From Flavobacteriaceae bacterium (GTDB lineage Bacteria; Bacteroidota; Bacteroidia; Flavobacteriales; Flavobacteriaceae), in NCBI GenBank assembly GCA_947461915.1, contig CANHNG010000082.1, positions 1 through 7,314 on the forward strand: a stretch of 7,314 nt of DNA. Reading direction: 5' to 3'. Below are positions 6,478-7,314 of this stretch, piece after piece. Positions within the stretch are counted from its first letter, which is position 1. Every line of letters begins with the position of its first letter. Position numbers and translations under genes: made by a program. The notes under the pieces are model-generated. The model had not been told where the DNA came from. It saw only the letters and a program-made list of their open reading frames with translations, and did not search any database.

Positions 6478-7008
6478 ATGAGAAAATTTATTTTAACGAT
6501 AGTATTGGCATTCGTCTCCAATGCCTTTTTTGCCCAAGCGGCTTTCGATCAATTTGAAGGGCAGGACGACATCACTTCGGTTATAGTCAACAAAAAAATG
6601 TTTGACCTGATGAGTAAGGTAAAAATGGATTCCTCGGACAAAGAAACGATGCAATACTTCAATTTAATTCGCAAACTCGACAACCTGAAAGTGTTTACCA
6701 CTACGAGTGTCAGGGCAACAGCCGACATGAAAACCGCTGCCGAAAAATACATTAAAACCGGTGGTCTCGAAGAATTGATGCGGGTAAATGAGGAAGGCAA
6801 AAACATTAAAATAGTGGTCAAATCGGGAACGACAGACGCTAAAATCAAAGAGCTTTTGATGTTTATCGAAGGGGGAGGCAAAGAAAAAGAAACGGTGTTG
6901 ATGTTCTTGACGGGGGATTTTGACCTGAGTGAAATTGCCGTTCTCACGGACAAAATGAGGATTCCCGGTGGCGATGAGTTGAAGAAAGCAACCAAAGGCA
7001 AAAAATAA
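6478..7008 (+). CDS. Small exported protein resembling the DUF4252 family
   Basis: A 176-residue protein with an N-terminal signal peptide (MRKFILTIVLAFVSNAFFA, cleavage probably before Gln20) and no lipobox, so it is likely periplasmic. The mature part resembles Bacteroidota DUF4252 proteins: an opening with F-D-Q-F, then DITSVIVNKKMFDLMSKV (31-48), alternating helices and strands, and a late LFLTGDFDLSEI-like strand (LTGDFDLSEIAVLTDKM, 144-160). The C-terminus is basic (KKATKGKK). From memory, such proteins often sit near ECF sigma and anti-sigma genes, but none is present within this window. It has its own upstream gap and is divergent from the peptidase. No molecular function is known to me for the family; the family assignment rests on recalled sequence pattern. 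Confidence 0.8.
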   Translation: MRKFILTIVLAFVSNAFFAQAAFDQFEGQDDITSVIVNKKMFDLMSKVKMDSSDKETMQYFNLIRKLDNLKVFTTTSVRATADMKTAAEKYIKTGGLEELMRVNEEGKNIKIVVKSGTTDAKIKELLMFIEGGGKEKETVLMFLTGDFDLSEIAVLTDKMRIPGGDELKKATKGKK

Positions 7009-7314
7009 CATTAGTTTAGTGGTAAATCCCAACAATAAACTAGTTCGTGACAGCGTTAAAAAGTATTTAAACAATAAAGACAAACCATAACTGAACCCTT
7101 TTGTTTATAAATATTAAAGGTCTCTATGTATTATCATTAATGTCCGATGAAAAATAAAAATGGCTATTTCTATTTTTGATCTTATTAATATTTAGTTGTT
7201 TAATTTTTAAAAACCTCTCGTTTCTTAAAACAAGGTATCAAAAAAATGATAGTTATCCTAGTTCAGATTTTTCAATAATATATTATATTTCAGGGTTTTA
7301 GAAAAATTTAATCA
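7009..7314. other. AT-rich region without a supported gene
   Basis: This 306-base stretch holds only very short open frames (for example 11 codons from the ATG at 7161). A TTAGTTTA/TAAACTAG inverted pair (7011-7018 with 7036-7043) follows the DUF4252-like gene but lacks a T-run, so it is a poor terminator. A lone TATTTTTG (7171-7178) fits the -7 consensus but has no TTG partner at the right distance. It is probably an intergenic region leading to a gene beyond the right edge. Confidence 0.6.

Noticed and set aside
7011..7043. Inverted repeat after the DUF4252-like gene as a terminator
   Set aside because: Only 7 AT-rich base pairs with a 17-nt loop and no T-run following.
6549..7083. Two overlapping minus-strand frames (150 and 139 codons) opposite the DUF4252-like gene
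   Set aside because: The plus-strand frame has a signal peptide and family-like motifs; the minus frames have low-complexity Ser/Phe-rich sequence typical of antisense shadows.

Overview
The window looks like chromosome of a member of the Flavobacteriia (Bacteroidota), probably Flavobacterium or a close relative. The sequence is AT-rich, intergenic regions carry TAnnTTTG-type promoter elements, translation starts lack Shine-Dalgarno sequences, lipoproteins end their signal peptides in '...GC' or '...SC', and the gene families are typical of the group. No transposon, phage, CRISPR or tRNA/rRNA feature was seen.

Positions 1-4830 form a divergent vitamin B12 (cobalamin) uptake locus. On the minus strand is a tightly packed three-gene ABC importer operon: a BtuF-like substrate-binding lipoprotein (2379 to 1237), a BtuC-like FecCD permease (1235 to 204) and the first 68 codons of a BtuD-like ATPase (204 off the left edge). 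The genes are joined by TAA-A-TTG and TAATG junctions. On the plus strand is a TonB-dependent outer-membrane receptor (2896-4830, BtuB-like), preceded by a leader of about 415 nt with a clear cobalamin riboswitch. The receptor would carry B12 across the outer membrane, BtuF would bind it in the periplasm, and BtuCD would pump it through the inner membrane. No gene in the window names the substrate; the riboswitch does, which makes the B12 assignment firm for the receptor and a strong inference for the ABC operon.

The most interesting stretch is the leader at about 2465-2895. Two peripheral arms of the aptamer are swollen by AGATTTTAGA-like repeat sequence, one forming an imperfect 30-bp hairpin. 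A candidate regulatory hairpin carries a CGGG loop complementary to the aptamer's CCCG. A GC-rich terminator-like hairpin follows, and its sequence repeats part of the aptamer's 3' signature. The divergent ABC operon has its own well-formed promoter and a leader of only about 20 nt, so it seems to lie outside riboswitch control.

Positions 4851-4885 hold a strong bidirectional terminator between the convergent receptor gene and a minus-strand S41-family (C-terminal processing) peptidase lipoprotein (6341 to 4890). A divergent plus-strand gene (6478-7008) encodes a small exported protein resembling the DUF4252 family. The last 306 bases are AT-rich and contain no gene I can support. Apart from the riboswitch architecture the region is ordinary housekeeping and transport content; I found no convincing new multi-gene system.
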